NCBI GenBank assembly: GCA_051294375.1
Contig: CM119265.1
Span: 544,457 to 608,456, forward strand
DNA length: 64,000 bases
DNA from: Paraspadella gotoi
Lineage: Eukaryota; Chaetognatha
Reading direction: 5' to 3'
Position 1 is the first letter of the stretch, and each line of letters opens with the position of its first letter. Positions 63,941 through 64,000 of this stretch are shown piece by piece. The translations under genes and the position numbers were made by a program. The notes below the pieces were generated by a model, which was not told the DNA's origin, did no database searches, and saw only the letters and a list, made by a program, of their open reading frames with translations.

Positions 63941-64000
63941 CCAACGTAGATTTGAGGGAAAGGTAAGTTCGAAGGTGAGGACAGCTTAGGTTAAACTAAG
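61964..64000. other. AT-rich sequence downstream of the RhoGEF gene
   Basis: No gene is supported. It contains a 15-bp inverted repeat (AAATCGACAGATTTT at ~63008 and its complement at ~63040), a purine-rich GGAAAGA block at 63180-63500, and (GA)n at 63890-63937. It presumably includes the RhoGEF 3' UTR. Confidence 0.5.

Overview
This window is nuclear DNA from an invertebrate animal. The evidence is two innexin genes with many GT-AG introns, a TGF-beta-superfamily receptor kinase exon and a multi-exon RhoGEF gene. These sit in very AT-rich sequence saturated with (GA/CT)n microsatellites, minisatellites and short interspersed repeats. Nothing in it fixes the phylum. Innexins exclude a vertebrate-style connexin/pannexin-only reading, but they occur in protostomes, cnidarians and ctenophores alike.

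Layout. 1-1.2 kb: the last exon of a type I TGF-beta/BMP receptor kinase (+). 4.0-9.35 kb: innexin A (-, 14 exons). 13.6-17.87 kb: innexin B (-, 11 exons), a tandem paralogue with the same 13-codon first exon and mostly the same intron positions. Exon 2 is out of frame in both copies as assembled. 18-46 kb: no gene I can support. This stretch holds microsatellites, about a dozen minisatellites, tRNA-like SINE pieces, three further dispersed repeat families, a clean internally deleted Tc1/mariner element (24.2-24.8 kb) and a group of elements with Helitron-like 3' ends. 46.6-47.2 kb: a GC/purine-rich block and a 20-bp tandem array of CACGTG boxes. 47.8-49.7 and 54.1-56.1 kb: one ~1.95 kb sequence present twice, the copies differing mainly by small indels. 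Between them lies a markedly GC-richer insert with a frameshifted Ty3/gypsy integrase (-) and a probable DIRS-like RT/RNase H region (+), ended by a 25-N gap. 58.2-62.0 kb: a six-exon gene (+) with a C-terminal DH (RhoGEF) domain. 62-64 kb: no gene seen.

Main points of interest: (1) in innexin B, two exon/donor junctions have been amplified into tandem arrays, giving runs of repeated candidate 5' splice sites; (2) GA/CT microsatellites are part of splice donors and polypyrimidine tracts, and one is shared by both innexin paralogues; (3) short repeats share a palindromic 3' hairpin followed by CTAA, with the stem sequence differing between copies; (4) the duplicated block and broken frames around 47.8-54.1 kb may be an assembly (gap-fill) artefact.

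All exon models were made by eye from splice sites, phase and paralogue comparison; no alignment or search was run.
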